From Micromonospora echinaurantiaca (lineage in GTDB: Bacteria > Actinomycetota > Actinomycetes > Mycobacteriales > Micromonosporaceae), in NCBI RefSeq assembly GCF_900090235.1, contig NZ_LT607750.1, positions 1,872,501-1,936,500 of the forward strand: a stretch of DNA of 64,000 nucleotides, written 5' to 3'. How positions within the stretch are numbered: the first letter of the stretch is position 1; each line of letters starts with the position of its first letter. The notes below the pieces were generated by a model. It was given only the letters and a program-made list of their open reading frames with translations, had not been told where the DNA came from and ran no database searches. The position numbers were made by a program, and so were the translations under genes. Below are positions 17,822 to 25,483 of the stretch, in pieces.

Positions 17822-18004
17822 ATGCCGATCACCCTGAACGACGAGCTCCGTGAGCTGGAGACCGAGACCTTCGAGATCGAGGAGGTCGAGGACGGCGGCG
17901 AGGCGCTCGCCGCGAGCAGCTCCAGCTGCTCCTGCTCCAGCTGCTGCAGCTGCAGCACGTCGAGCTGCTGCAGCACCAGCACCAGCACCTCCAGCTGCGG
18001 CTGA
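17822..18004 (+). CDS. RiPP precursor peptide 1, Cys/Ser/Thr-only core
   Basis: A 60-residue peptide. The acidic leader (1-31) contains ELRELETETFEIEEVED, shared with the other two precursors and the probable recognition motif. Residues 32-60 are the core: 16 Ser, 8 Cys, 4 Thr and a final Gly, so 28 of 29 residues can be cyclised or dehydrated. It begins SSSSCSCSSCCSCSTSSCC. The ATG has a strong AAGGAGGTGG ribosome site. Bases 17918-17989 differ at only two positions from precursor 3. The leader/core boundary is probably near Ala30-Ala31. It resembles predicted thiazolylpeptide-type bacteriocin precursors; no characterised peptide with this core is known to me. Confidence 0.85.
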   Translation: MPITLNDELRELETETFEIEEVEDGGEALAASSSSCSCSSCCSCSTSSCCSTSTSTSSCG

Positions 18005-18007
18005 CCG

Positions 18008-18034
18008 GGCGTCCGGGGTTGACGCCCCGACGCC
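18008..18034 (+). terminator. Hairpin directly after precursor 1
   Basis: GGCGT, one bulged C, CGGGG, a six-base loop, then CCCCG and ACGCC form a 10-pair stem starting four bases after the stop codon. There is no U run, so it may be an attenuator or an mRNA 3' stabiliser rather than a full terminator. Confidence 0.5.
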
Positions 18035-18191
18035 GACGACCTCCAGTCCTGGTGGGACACCGCAAGACGACGCACCATCCGCCGCCGGCCGACACCGGCG
18101 AGTAGCCCCTGCGTGCCTCCGCTGGATCCACCGTGGTGGTGCGGGCAGACCCACCGACGACTGGCACCGACCGCGGCTCAAGGAGAGGCCC

Positions 18192-18410
18192 GTGCCGACC
18201 CAACCCCTGACATCCGGCGCACTGCCCGACTCGGTCCGCAGTGAACTGCGCGATCTGCAGACCGAGACGTTCGAGGTCGAGGACATCGCGGATCTGTCCG
18301 CCGACCTCATGGACATCTGCAGCAGCAGCACGAGCACGTCGAGCTGCTCCAGCTGCAGCACGTCCAGTTGTTGCAGCTGCACCTCGTCGAGTTGCAGCAG
18401 CACCAGCTGA
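18192..18410 (+). CDS. RiPP precursor peptide 2, Cys/Ser/Thr-only core
   Basis: A 72-residue peptide from a GTG with an AAGGAGAGG ribosome site. The leader carries ELRDLQTETFEVEDI at about 18-32, matching precursors 1 and 3, but has a longer N-terminus (MPTQPLTSGALPDSV). From Cys43 to the end all 30 residues are Ser (18), Cys (7) or Thr (5). The Cys spacing differs from the other two, so this is a distinct product. The core starts with Cys43 after MDI, so the cleavage site is not the same as in precursor 1. It lies 187 bases after precursor 1. Confidence 0.85.
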   Translation: MPTQPLTSGALPDSVRSELRDLQTETFEVEDIADLSADLMDICSSSTSTSSCSSCSTSSCCSCTSSSCSSTS

Positions 18411-18420
18411 GCCGTGGCGC

Positions 18421-18449
18421 CGCCGGCCGCTCCGGACGGCCGGCCGGCG
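18421..18449 (+). terminator. Hairpin after precursor 2
   Basis: CGCCGGCCG (18421-18429), an 11-base loop, then CGGCCGGCG (18441-18449): a perfect nine-pair stem starting 11 bases after the stop of precursor 2 and ending before the ribosome site of precursor 3. It has no U run. Confidence 0.45.
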
Positions 18450-18481
18450 TCGGGGCCCCGAAACACCGAGGGGAGGTAGAA

Positions 18482-18667
18482 GTGCCGGAACTGACTGAGG
18501 AACTGCGCGCGCTGGAGACGGAGACGTTCGAGATCGAGGACGTCGACGCCGTCGACGCGATGGTCATGGACTGGTCCAGCTCCAGCTGTTCCTGCTCCAG
18601 CTGCTGCAGCTGCAGCACGTCGAGCTGCTGCAGCAGCAGCACCAGCACCGGATGCGGCGGCGGCTGA
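18482..18667 (+). CDS. RiPP precursor peptide 3, near-copy of precursor 1
   Basis: A 61-residue peptide from a GTG with a GAGGGGAGGT ribosome site. The leader has ELRALETETFEIEDVD. The core (32-61) again begins SSSSCSCSSCCSCSTSSCC, then diverges to end in TGCGGG: 15 Ser, 8 Cys, 3 Thr and 4 Gly. At DNA level 18578-18649 matches precursor 1 at 70 of 72 bases, while the leaders and the last 10 residues differ, so duplication or gene conversion kept the core. The Trp31 just before the core is unusual and could serve as a chromophore tag of the leader or first residue of the product. Confidence 0.85.
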   Translation: MPELTEELRALETETFEIEDVDAVDAMVMDWSSSSCSCSSCCSCSTSSCCSSSTSTGCGGG

Positions 18668-18680
18668 CCGTCGCCACCGT

Positions 18681-18707
18681 CCCCGCCGGCGAGCCACGCC
18701 GGCGGGG
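18681..18707 (+). terminator. Strong hairpin between the precursors and the enzyme genes
   Basis: CCCCGCCGGC (18681-18690), a seven-base loop and GCCGGCGGGG (18698-18707) form a perfect 10-pair stem 13 bases after the stop of precursor 3. It precedes the YcaO gene with no tract of T. In RiPP operons such elements let most transcripts end after the precursor genes, giving substrate in excess over enzymes. Confidence 0.6.
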
Positions 18708-18754
18708 CACCCCGGTCCGCCCCGCAACCGCAGCGAGCCAGACAGGTGAACCGC

Positions 18755-20713
18755 ATGATCGTCGACGTCCGGACCACCTCCACCGGGTGGGACTCCAGCC
18801 TCAAACACCTCGGCGAGGCGTTGCACCAGCGACGCCAGGACCTGGCGCCCCGGCCCGCCGGCCCGCCGCGGCTGGACGGGATCACCGTCCGCGTCGCGGC
18901 CCTCGGCCTGACCGACCTGCAGCGCGACGACGCCGCCGGGCCGACCGGTGACGTGGTGCCGATCTGGCTGCACGGCGCCACCGCCCTGGTCGGCCCCCGC
19001 TGGTCGCCACCGGTGGGCGGGCAGCGGCCGGGCCCGTGCCCGGTCTGCGTGCAGCGCCGCTGGCAGGCCATCCGGCTCCGGGACGAGCGGCACGCCCTGG
19101 AACACGGCGCCGCCGTCGGCACCGTGGCGGCGCTGCCGCACCTGACCCCGTTCGCCGTCGACGCGGTCTGGCAACTGCTGCTCGACGCGTGCCGGCCGCA
19201 GCCCGGCCGGCCCGGCGTCGGCCGGTTGCGGCAGCTGCGGATGGACACCCTGGAGACGTCGATGGTCGAGGTGCTGGCCGACTCGGAGTGCCCGGCCTGC
19301 GCCACCCCGGCGCCGGACACCGCCGAGGCCGCGGTGATCCGGCTGACCAGCCGGCCCAAGCCGGACGTGTCCGCGTACCGGCTGCGGTCGGCCCGGGAGC
19401 TGGACCTGCCGGTCGGGGCGCTGGCCAACCCGGTCGCGGGCGCGCTGGGCGGCAACGCGCTGCGCGCCTACAACGCCACCGCCACCGCGCCGGTCACCGG
19501 CTACTTCCGGGTCCGCAGCCGCTACGACCTGCACGAGATGTGGTGGAGCGGGCACGCCGACAGCTACGGCGCGAGCGAGACGTACGCGCTGCTGGAGGGG
19601 CTGGAGCGGTACGCCGGGCAGTTCCCCCGCGCCCGGCGGACCACTGTCTTCGACAGCTACGCCAACCTGGCGCCGGACGCGCTGGACCCGGCCGGGCTGG
19701 GCTACCACCCGGCGTTCTACCACGGCCACGGCCTCTACTACGCCCCGTACTCGCCGACCGAGCCGATGCACTGGGTGTGGGGCTGGTCGCTGCGCGACCG
19801 GGCCCCCCGGCTGGTGCCCGAGCAGCTCGTCTACTACCTGGACCGGCGCACCGACCAGCGCAAGTTCGTCCAGGAGTGCTCCAACGGCTGCGCCAGCGGC
19901 AGCTGCCCGGAGGAGGCCCTGCTGCACGGCATGCTCGAACTGGTCGAGCGGGACGCCTTTTTGCTCGCCTGGTACGGCTCGGCCCGGCTCGCCGAGATCG
20001 ACCCGGCCACCTGCCGCGACGAGCGGGTGCACTTCATGCTCGACCGGGTGGACCTGCTCGGGTACGACATCCGGCTCTTCGACACCCGGGCCGACCTGCC
20101 GGTCCCGGTGGTCACCGCGGTCGCGGTGAAGCGCGGCGACGGCCTCGGCCAGCTCTGCTTCGCCGCCGGCGCCAGCCTCGACCCCGAGGACGCGGTCCGC
20201 GCGGCGGTCTGCGAAACCGCGTCCTACGTGCCCGGCTTCGACGAGCGGGTCGCCGCCAGCGAGCCGGAACTGCGCGAGATGACCCGGGACTACACCAAGG
20301 TCACCGAGCTGAGCCACCACGCCCTGCTGTACGGGCTGCCGGAGATGACGCGGCACGCCCGGTTCCTCTTCGACGACCCGCCGCTGCGCTCGATGACCGA
20401 GCTGTACGGCGACTGGCTGGCGACCCGGCCGACCCACGACGACCTGCGGGCCGACACGGAGTACCTGTGCGGGCTGATCGCCGGACTGGGCGGCGACGTG
20501 GTGGCGGTCGACCAGACCTGCCCCGAGCAGGAGATCGCCGGGGTGCACACGATGGCGGTGGTGGCGCCCGCCCTGGTGCCGATCGACTTCGGTTGGCAGC
20601 GGCAGCGGGTGCTCTGGAGCGACCGGCTGGCCCGGCACCTGGCCCGCGGCCCGCAGGGGCCCGACCGGCTCGGCGCGACCGGCCGCAACCCGAACCCGCA
20701 CCCCTTTCCCTAG
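18755..20713 (+). CDS. YcaO cyclodehydratase (azoline-forming)
   Basis: A 652-residue protein. Residues 1 to about 190 are a reduced E1-like (C-protein) domain with Cys pairs PCPVC near 93 and CPAC near 177, likely a zinc site. The YcaO domain follows: SETYALLEGLERY near 273-285 and EALLHGMLELVERDAF near 386-401 carry the ATP-binding Glu/Arg residues. The C-terminus is RNPNPHPFP, the Pro-rich tail typical of YcaO enzymes that make azolines by phosphorylating the peptide amide. It should convert core Cys (and perhaps Ser/Thr) to thiazolines and oxazolines. The ATG at 18755 was chosen because an AGGTGA site lies seven bases upstream; a GTG at 18746 overlaps that site. Confidence 0.9.
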   Translation: MIVDVRTTSTGWDSSLKHLGEALHQRRQDLAPRPAGPPRLDGITVRVAALGLTDLQRDDAAGPTGDVVPIWLHGATALVGPRWSPPVGGQRPGPCPVCVQRRWQAIRLRDERHALEHGAAVGTVAALPHLTPFAVDAVWQLLLDACRPQPGRPGVGRLRQLRMDTLETSMVEVLADSECPACATPAPDTAEAAVIRLTSRPKPDVSAYRLRSARELDLPVGALANPVAGALGGNALRAYNATATAPVTGYFRVRSRYDLHEMWWSGHADSYGASETYALLEGLERYAGQFPRARRTTVFDSYANLAPDALDPAGLGYHPAFYHGHGLYYAPYSPTEPMHWVWGWSLRDRAPRLVPEQLVYYLDRRTDQRKFVQECSNGCASGSCPEEALLHGMLELVERDAFLLAWYGSARLAEIDPATCRDERVHFMLDRVDLLGYDIRLFDTRADLPVPVVTAVAVKRGDGLGQLCFAAGASLDPEDAVRAAVCETASYVPGFDERVAASEPELREMTRDYTKVTELSHHALLYGLPEMTRHARFLFDDPPLRSMTELYGDWLATRPTHDDLRADTEYLCGLIAGLGGDVVAVDQTCPEQEIAGVHTMAVVAPALVPIDFGWQRQRVLWSDRLARHLARGPQGPDRLGATGRNPNPHPFP

Positions 20714-20723
20714 GAGCACCGAC

Positions 20724-22676
20724 ATGCAGCAGCAGGCGATCGAGGTGGTCCGGGACTACGCCGGGGCGGTGTTCCGCCGGGCCCGGGTGCCGATGGAACC
20801 GCTCGACTACGAGGTGGACTGGGTCGACCAGCCGTCCCGGCACACCAGCTACCCCGGCGCGCCCCGGGTGCCGCTGCCGGCCGACCTGCCGGCGCTGCCC
20901 ACCCTGCGCGAGCTGTTCACCGGGGAGCACCCGCCGCCGCGGGCCGGCTGGTCGCTGCCCCGGCTGGCGACGCTGCTGCGGCTGTCGTACGGGGTGCTCG
21001 ACCGACGGCTGACGGTCAACTGGAACCAGGACGTCGCCAAGCGGACCCACTTCGAGCACGCCGTGTGGGGCCGGGGCACCGCCTCCGGCGGAGGCATGTA
21101 TCCGGTGGAGCTCTACCTGGTCAGCGGGGCGTCCGGGCCGCTGCTGCCCGGCGTGTACCACTACCACACCGGCCAGCACGTGCTGGAGCGGCTGCTGCTC
21201 GGCGACGTCACCGGCACCGTACGCGGCGCCCTCGACCCCGCCGGCCGCCCTACCGGTGTCGGGGACAGCTTCCTGCTGGCCGCCATCCGGTTCTGGAAGA
21301 ACTCCTTCAAGTACAACAGCTTCTGCTACCACGTGGTCACCCAGGACCTGGGCGCGCTGCTCGGCTCGTGGGAGCTGCTCGCCGACGCGCTGGGCGTACC
21401 GCTGCGCCGGCTGCTCTGCTTCGATCCGGCGCCGCTGGACCGGCTGCTCGGCTTCGACAGCGACCAGGAGGGCGTCTTCGCCGTCGTCCCGATCGAGTGG
21501 TCCGCCGACCGTCCGGCCGTCGATCACCCGGCCGCCGGTTACCCGGCCGCCGGTTACCCGGCCGCCGGTCACCCGGCCGCCGACCGCCCGGCCGGCGCCG
21601 TCCCGACCTCCCGCCCACCCGGCGAGATGTCGACCGGCGTCGCCCCAACCGATCGCGGTTTCGGGGACGGCCCGAACGGCGGGCCGTCCCCGGACGGGGC
21701 CGGGCTGGCAACCGAGCTGCGGGTGCGGTATCCGGCCTTTGAGCGGTCCCGGCAGGTCCGGCGGTTCCCGGCCGTCACCGCGGTGCACGGGGCGGCGGCG
21801 ATGCCGACCAGGCCCGCCCCGGGCGCGCTCGCCGACGCCGCCCCTCGGCGGTGGCCGGGTGAACCCGTCGCCCTGCCCGAGCCGGCGCTGGCGTCGCTGG
21901 ACCGTCCGCTGTCGACGGTGCTGGCCAGCCGGTCGAGCAGCTTCGGCCGGTTCCGCCGGCCGCCGGAGCTGACCGCCGCCGAACTCGGCACCACGCTGGC
22001 CTTCGCCGCCGCCGGCCGACCCCACCCGGCCGACGCCGACCCGGTCGCACCACCCCCGGCCGGCGCCGATCCGGTCGCGCCACCCCCGGCGGACGCCGCG
22101 CCGCTCGGGCCGCGCACCGGCACGGCCGAGCCGCACCCGGCCGGCACCACGGCGTCCGGCCGCGACCCGGGCAACGGTGCGGCGGCCGGGCCCGACCCGG
22201 CCGGCGGCACCGGGTCCGGCGGGCCGGCGCTGACCCGGCTCTGGGTCTTCGCCAACCACGTCGACGGCCTCGCCACCGGCAGCTACGCCTACTGCCCCCG
22301 CCGGCACGCGCTGCTGCCCGCCGGGGCGGCCCCCGAGGGTGGCATGTCCGCCTTCCTGCAACAGCAGTACTTCCTCACCAACTACACGATGGGGCAGGTG
22401 GGCGCGGTGCTGGCCGTCTCCGGCCGGCTGGACGCCGTGCTCGACGCCGTCGGCCCGCGCGGCTACCGGATCCTGAACGCCGAGATCGGCGCCGTGGCGC
22501 AGCGGGCGTACTGCGCGGCGACCGCGCAGCGCATCGGCTGCGGCGCCGTCCTGGGCTTCGACAACGTCGCCATGGACGAGGCGCTCGGCCTCACCGGCAC
22601 CGACGAACGGACGGTGTTGTTCCTGCTGCTCGGGCGGCATCCGGACGCCGTCGCCGACCTGGCGTACCGGCTGTGA
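20724..22676 (+). CDS. Duplicated SagB-type azoline dehydrogenase
   Basis: A 650-residue protein containing two nitroreductase-fold halves. The first (about 50-265) has TASGGGMYPVELYLV and FWKNSFKYNSFCYHVVTQDLG; the second (about 350-650) has LTRLWVFANHVDGLATGSYAY and MSAFLQQQYFLTNYTMGQVG. Single SagB-type oxidases are FMN enzymes that oxidise thiazolines to thiazoles. The halves are joined by a Pro/Ala/Gly linker that includes a pentapeptide repeat, and a second low-complexity stretch (HPADADPVAPPPAG onward) lies inside the second half. One half is probably catalytic and the other structural, but which keeps FMN was not settled. The TAGGAG ribosome site lies six bases before the ATG. Confidence 0.8.
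   Translation: MQQQAIEVVRDYAGAVFRRARVPMEPLDYEVDWVDQPSRHTSYPGAPRVPLPADLPALPTLRELFTGEHPPPRAGWSLPRLATLLRLSYGVLDRRLTVNWNQDVAKRTHFEHAVWGRGTASGGGMYPVELYLVSGASGPLLPGVYHYHTGQHVLERLLLGDVTGTVRGALDPAGRPTGVGDSFLLAAIRFWKNSFKYNSFCYHVVTQDLGALLGSWELLADALGVPLRRLLCFDPAPLDRLLGFDSDQEGVFAVVPIEWSADRPAVDHPAAGYPAAGYPAAGHPAADRPAGAVPTSRPPGEMSTGVAPTDRGFGDGPNGGPSPDGAGLATELRVRYPAFERSRQVRRFPAVTAVHGAAAMPTRPAPGALADAAPRRWPGEPVALPEPALASLDRPLSTVLASRSSSFGRFRRPPELTAAELGTTLAFAAAGRPHPADADPVAPPPAGADPVAPPPADAAPLGPRTGTAEPHPAGTTASGRDPGNGAAAGPDPAGGTGSGGPALTRLWVFANHVDGLATGSYAYCPRRHALLPAGAAPEGGMSAFLQQQYFLTNYTMGQVGAVLAVSGRLDAVLDAVGPRGYRILNAEIGAVAQRAYCAATAQRIGCGAVLGFDNVAMDEALGLTGTDERTVLFLLLGRHPDAVADLAYRL
21525..21599 (+). repeat. 15-base tandem repeat in the dehydrogenase linker
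   Basis: Five in-frame 15-base units encode HPAAG, YPAAG, YPAAG, HPAAD and RPAGA. The first three are nearly identical (the second and third are the same). They form the flexible linker between the two nitroreductase halves and could vary in copy number between strains. Confidence 0.8.
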
Positions 22677-22705
22677 CGTCCACCCCGCCGACGAAGGGAA
22701 TCACC

Positions 22706-25483
22706 GTGACGGTCGCCCTGCCCGCGCCTTCGGCCACCGAGGTGTCCTGGCGGATGCCCGAGGTCTTCATGCTGCGTACCGCCGGCCTGCCGCTGGAGGT
22801 CGCCGACCGGCTGGCCTTCGACCGCAGCGCCGCCTGGGCCCGCCGGGTCCTCGACCTGGAGGACCAGCTCCGGGCCACCGGCCGGGAGCTCGCCGACGAC
22901 CTCCAGGGCGCGGTCGCCCGCAACCTCGACGACGAGCGGCTGCGGCGGCGGCTGATCCGGCTCCGCCGCGACGTCTACAACCTGCGCCGGCCGGACCCCG
23001 ACGACCCGGCCGGGTGGCCGGTGGAGCCGCTGGGCGAGCCGACCCACCGGGCGTTGGCCGACTGGCTGACGCGGCACGCCGCGTATCGGCGCGAGCTGGC
23101 CGGCGGCCCGGCGGTGCTCACCGAGGAGCTGGCCGAACGCCGGGGGCTGCTGCGCGACCTGGCCGACGACCCCGACCTGCGCGGCGGGATCCTGCTCGCC
23201 TCCCCGTCGCTGGACCAGTACCTGCCCGGCTACCTGGCGACGCCGGGCCGGCTCGGCAAGCGGGCCCGGCGGGTGGAGCGGTCGTTGCTGGAGTACGCGC
23301 TGCGCACCGCCTGCAAGACCAGCCCGTTCAGCCGGCTGACCACCGTCAACGTCGGCACCTTCGGCCCCGGCACCGGGCCGTTGCTCACCGCCGAACCGGT
23401 CCCCGGCGCGGCCGCCGACGCGAAACAGGGGGTGGCCCGGCTCAACCTCGCCGCGCTGGGCCGGATCTCCGCCATCGTGCTGGCCGACGAGACGCTCCGC
23501 GCCGACCTGCCGGTCACCCTCACCACCGGCTGGCGGATCGAGCGGGGCCGGCTGCGCTACCTGCGCCGGCGCCGGACCGGATCGGAGGACGGCGACGCGG
23601 CGGTCACCCTGGAGTCCATCCACGAGTCGCTCTTCGTGCTGCCCACCGGTCGGGTGCTGCACGACATCCTGGCCGCGCTCGCCGGCGGCCGGGTCCGACG
23701 GATGGCCGACCTGGTCACCGAGCTGGCCACCGCCGACCGCCCGGCGGCCGAGGTGGAGCAGTACCTGCACCACCTGCTCCGGGTCGGGCTGCTGGTGGTG
23801 CCGAACCTGCACCTGGACATCCACGCCGCCGACCCGGTCGACGGCTACCGGCGGGCGCTGCGGCGGATCGGCCGGGACTGGGCGGACCGGCTCGCCGACC
23901 GGGTCGGCATGGTCAACCGGCTGGCCACCGGCTACCCGGCCCACGACGTCGCCGGGCGCCGCCAGGTGCTCGCCGACATCCGCCGGGAACTGGCCGCGGC
24001 CCACGCCGACCTGGGTCGCTCCGACGTGCCGGCGCCGCGCACCCTGCTCTACGAGGACGCCACCCTGCGTACCCGGAGGCCGGTCACCGCCGCCCGCGGC
24101 AGTTGGGAACGGGACGTCCTGCCCGGGCTGCGGGCGCTGGCCCGGATCATGCCGGTCTTCGACATCAACCTGCCCCGCCGGCTGGCCACCAAGGGCTTCT
24201 TCCGGGCCCGCTACGGCGTCGGCGGCCGCTGCGACGACCTGCTCACCTTCGCCCACGAGTTCCAGCAGGACTTCTTCGAGCACTACACCGGGCGGATGAT
24301 GCGCCGGCGTGCCTTCGACGCGGACAACGCCTACGTCCGGCAGGAGAACTGGTTCCGGCAGGACGAGATCACCGCGCTGGACGACGCCCGGATCGAGGTC
24401 GCCCGGCGGATCAACGAGGCGTACGGCCGGCTGCCGGCCGGCGCCGAGGAACTGCGCCTCGACGACGCGTTCCTGGCCGACGTCGCCGCGATGGTGCCGG
24501 AGAGCCTCGGCACGCTGGACCCCCGGTCCTTCTTCCTCCAACTGGCCGACCAGGGCGACCGGCACCGGGTGGTGGTGAACCGGGTCTACTCCGGAATGAC
24601 CCTGCTCTTCTCCCGGTTCGCCCACCTCTTCGCCGACGCGGACCTGGCCGGCGCGCTCCGCGCCGAACTGGCCCGGTTGCAACCGCCCGGCGCGGTGCTC
24701 GCCGAGCTCAAGGGCGGGTACGACGCCACCAACCTCAACCTGCACCCGGCGGTCACCCCCTACGAGCTGGTCTGCCCCGGCGAGATCAGCTTCCGGCCGG
24801 ACGCCGAGCAGATCCACATGGACGACCTCAGCGTCGAACACGACCCGGCGAGCGACCGGTTGCTGCTGCGCTCCCGCCGGCTCGACGCCGAGGTGATCCC
24901 GGTCTACCTCGGGTTCCTGCTGCCGATGGCGTTGCCGGAGGTGCAGCAGGTGCTGCTCACCTTCGCCTACCTGGGCATGGCGCAGCCGGACCTGTGGGCC
25001 GGCACCACCGTGCCGCTGCCGGGGCGGGGCATCGCCGGCTACCCGCGGATCGTGCACGGCGACCTGGTGCTGCAACGGCGGATGTGGAAGCTGCACCCGG
25101 ACCACCTGCCACCGCCGCGCACCCCGGAGCAGGACGACGCGGACTGGTTCCTGCGCTGGCAGCGGTGGCGGCGCGACAACGGGCTGCCGCGCCGGGTCTT
25201 CGCCACCCCGGAGGGGACCCGGCTCGCTCCGGCCGCGGGCGACGAGACCGCGCAGCCCGGGGCGGCCGGCCGGCCGGACCACAAGCCGCTCTACGTCGAC
25301 TTCGACAGCCACTTCTGCCTGCAGCTGCTGGAGGCGACCGGACGGGCGGCGGGCAGCCGGCTGGTGCTCACCGAGATGCTGCCGGACCGCGACGAGCAGG
25401 TGCTCCGCGGGCCCGGCGGCACCCACGTCACCGAACTCACCGTCGAACTCAACGGCGTCCGAGTGGGAAAGGCGGACCGATGA
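22706..25483 (+). CDS. LanB-type dehydratase, glutamylation (large) subunit
   Basis: A 925-residue protein of the lantibiotic-dehydratase N-terminal family (TbtB/GodF-like). It lacks the C-terminal elimination domain, which is encoded by the next gene, as in thiopeptide and goadsporin pathways. Landmarks are FMLRTAGLPLEV at the start, LLEYALRTACKTSPFSRLTTV near 195, the NLPRRLATKGFFRARYG region and the final beta region PLYVDFDSHFCLQLLEA. It should transfer glutamate from glutamyl-tRNA to core Ser/Thr side chains. GTG 22706 has a GAAGGGAA site; an upstream GTG at 22673 overlaps the dehydrogenase stop. The stop overlaps the next ATG. Confidence 0.85.
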   Translation: MTVALPAPSATEVSWRMPEVFMLRTAGLPLEVADRLAFDRSAAWARRVLDLEDQLRATGRELADDLQGAVARNLDDERLRRRLIRLRRDVYNLRRPDPDDPAGWPVEPLGEPTHRALADWLTRHAAYRRELAGGPAVLTEELAERRGLLRDLADDPDLRGGILLASPSLDQYLPGYLATPGRLGKRARRVERSLLEYALRTACKTSPFSRLTTVNVGTFGPGTGPLLTAEPVPGAAADAKQGVARLNLAALGRISAIVLADETLRADLPVTLTTGWRIERGRLRYLRRRRTGSEDGDAAVTLESIHESLFVLPTGRVLHDILAALAGGRVRRMADLVTELATADRPAAEVEQYLHHLLRVGLLVVPNLHLDIHAADPVDGYRRALRRIGRDWADRLADRVGMVNRLATGYPAHDVAGRRQVLADIRRELAAAHADLGRSDVPAPRTLLYEDATLRTRRPVTAARGSWERDVLPGLRALARIMPVFDINLPRRLATKGFFRARYGVGGRCDDLLTFAHEFQQDFFEHYTGRMMRRRAFDADNAYVRQENWFRQDEITALDDARIEVARRINEAYGRLPAGAEELRLDDAFLADVAAMVPESLGTLDPRSFFLQLADQGDRHRVVVNRVYSGMTLLFSRFAHLFADADLAGALRAELARLQPPGAVLAELKGGYDATNLNLHPAVTPYELVCPGEISFRPDAEQIHMDDLSVEHDPASDRLLLRSRRLDAEVIPVYLGFLLPMALPEVQQVLLTFAYLGMAQPDLWAGTTVPLPGRGIAGYPRIVHGDLVLQRRMWKLHPDHLPPPRTPEQDDADWFLRWQRWRRDNGLPRRVFATPEGTRLAPAAGDETAQPGAAGRPDHKPLYVDFDSHFCLQLLEATGRAAGSRLVLTEMLPDRDEQVLRGPGGTHVTELTVELNGVRVGKADR

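Noticed and set aside
16886..20725. 1279-residue minus-strand ORF opposite the RiPP genes
   Set aside because: It is a GC-driven mirror of the real plus-strand genes; low-complexity Arg/Gln/Leu sequence without domains, and three precursors with good ribosome sites lie on the other strand.
21525..21599. 15-base repeats as a CRISPR array
   Set aside because: No unique spacers; the units are in-frame inside a gene and encode PAAG-type pentapeptides.
22463..25426. 987-residue minus-strand ORF opposite the LanB gene
   Set aside because: No recognisable domain; codon third-position pattern supports the plus-strand dehydratase.
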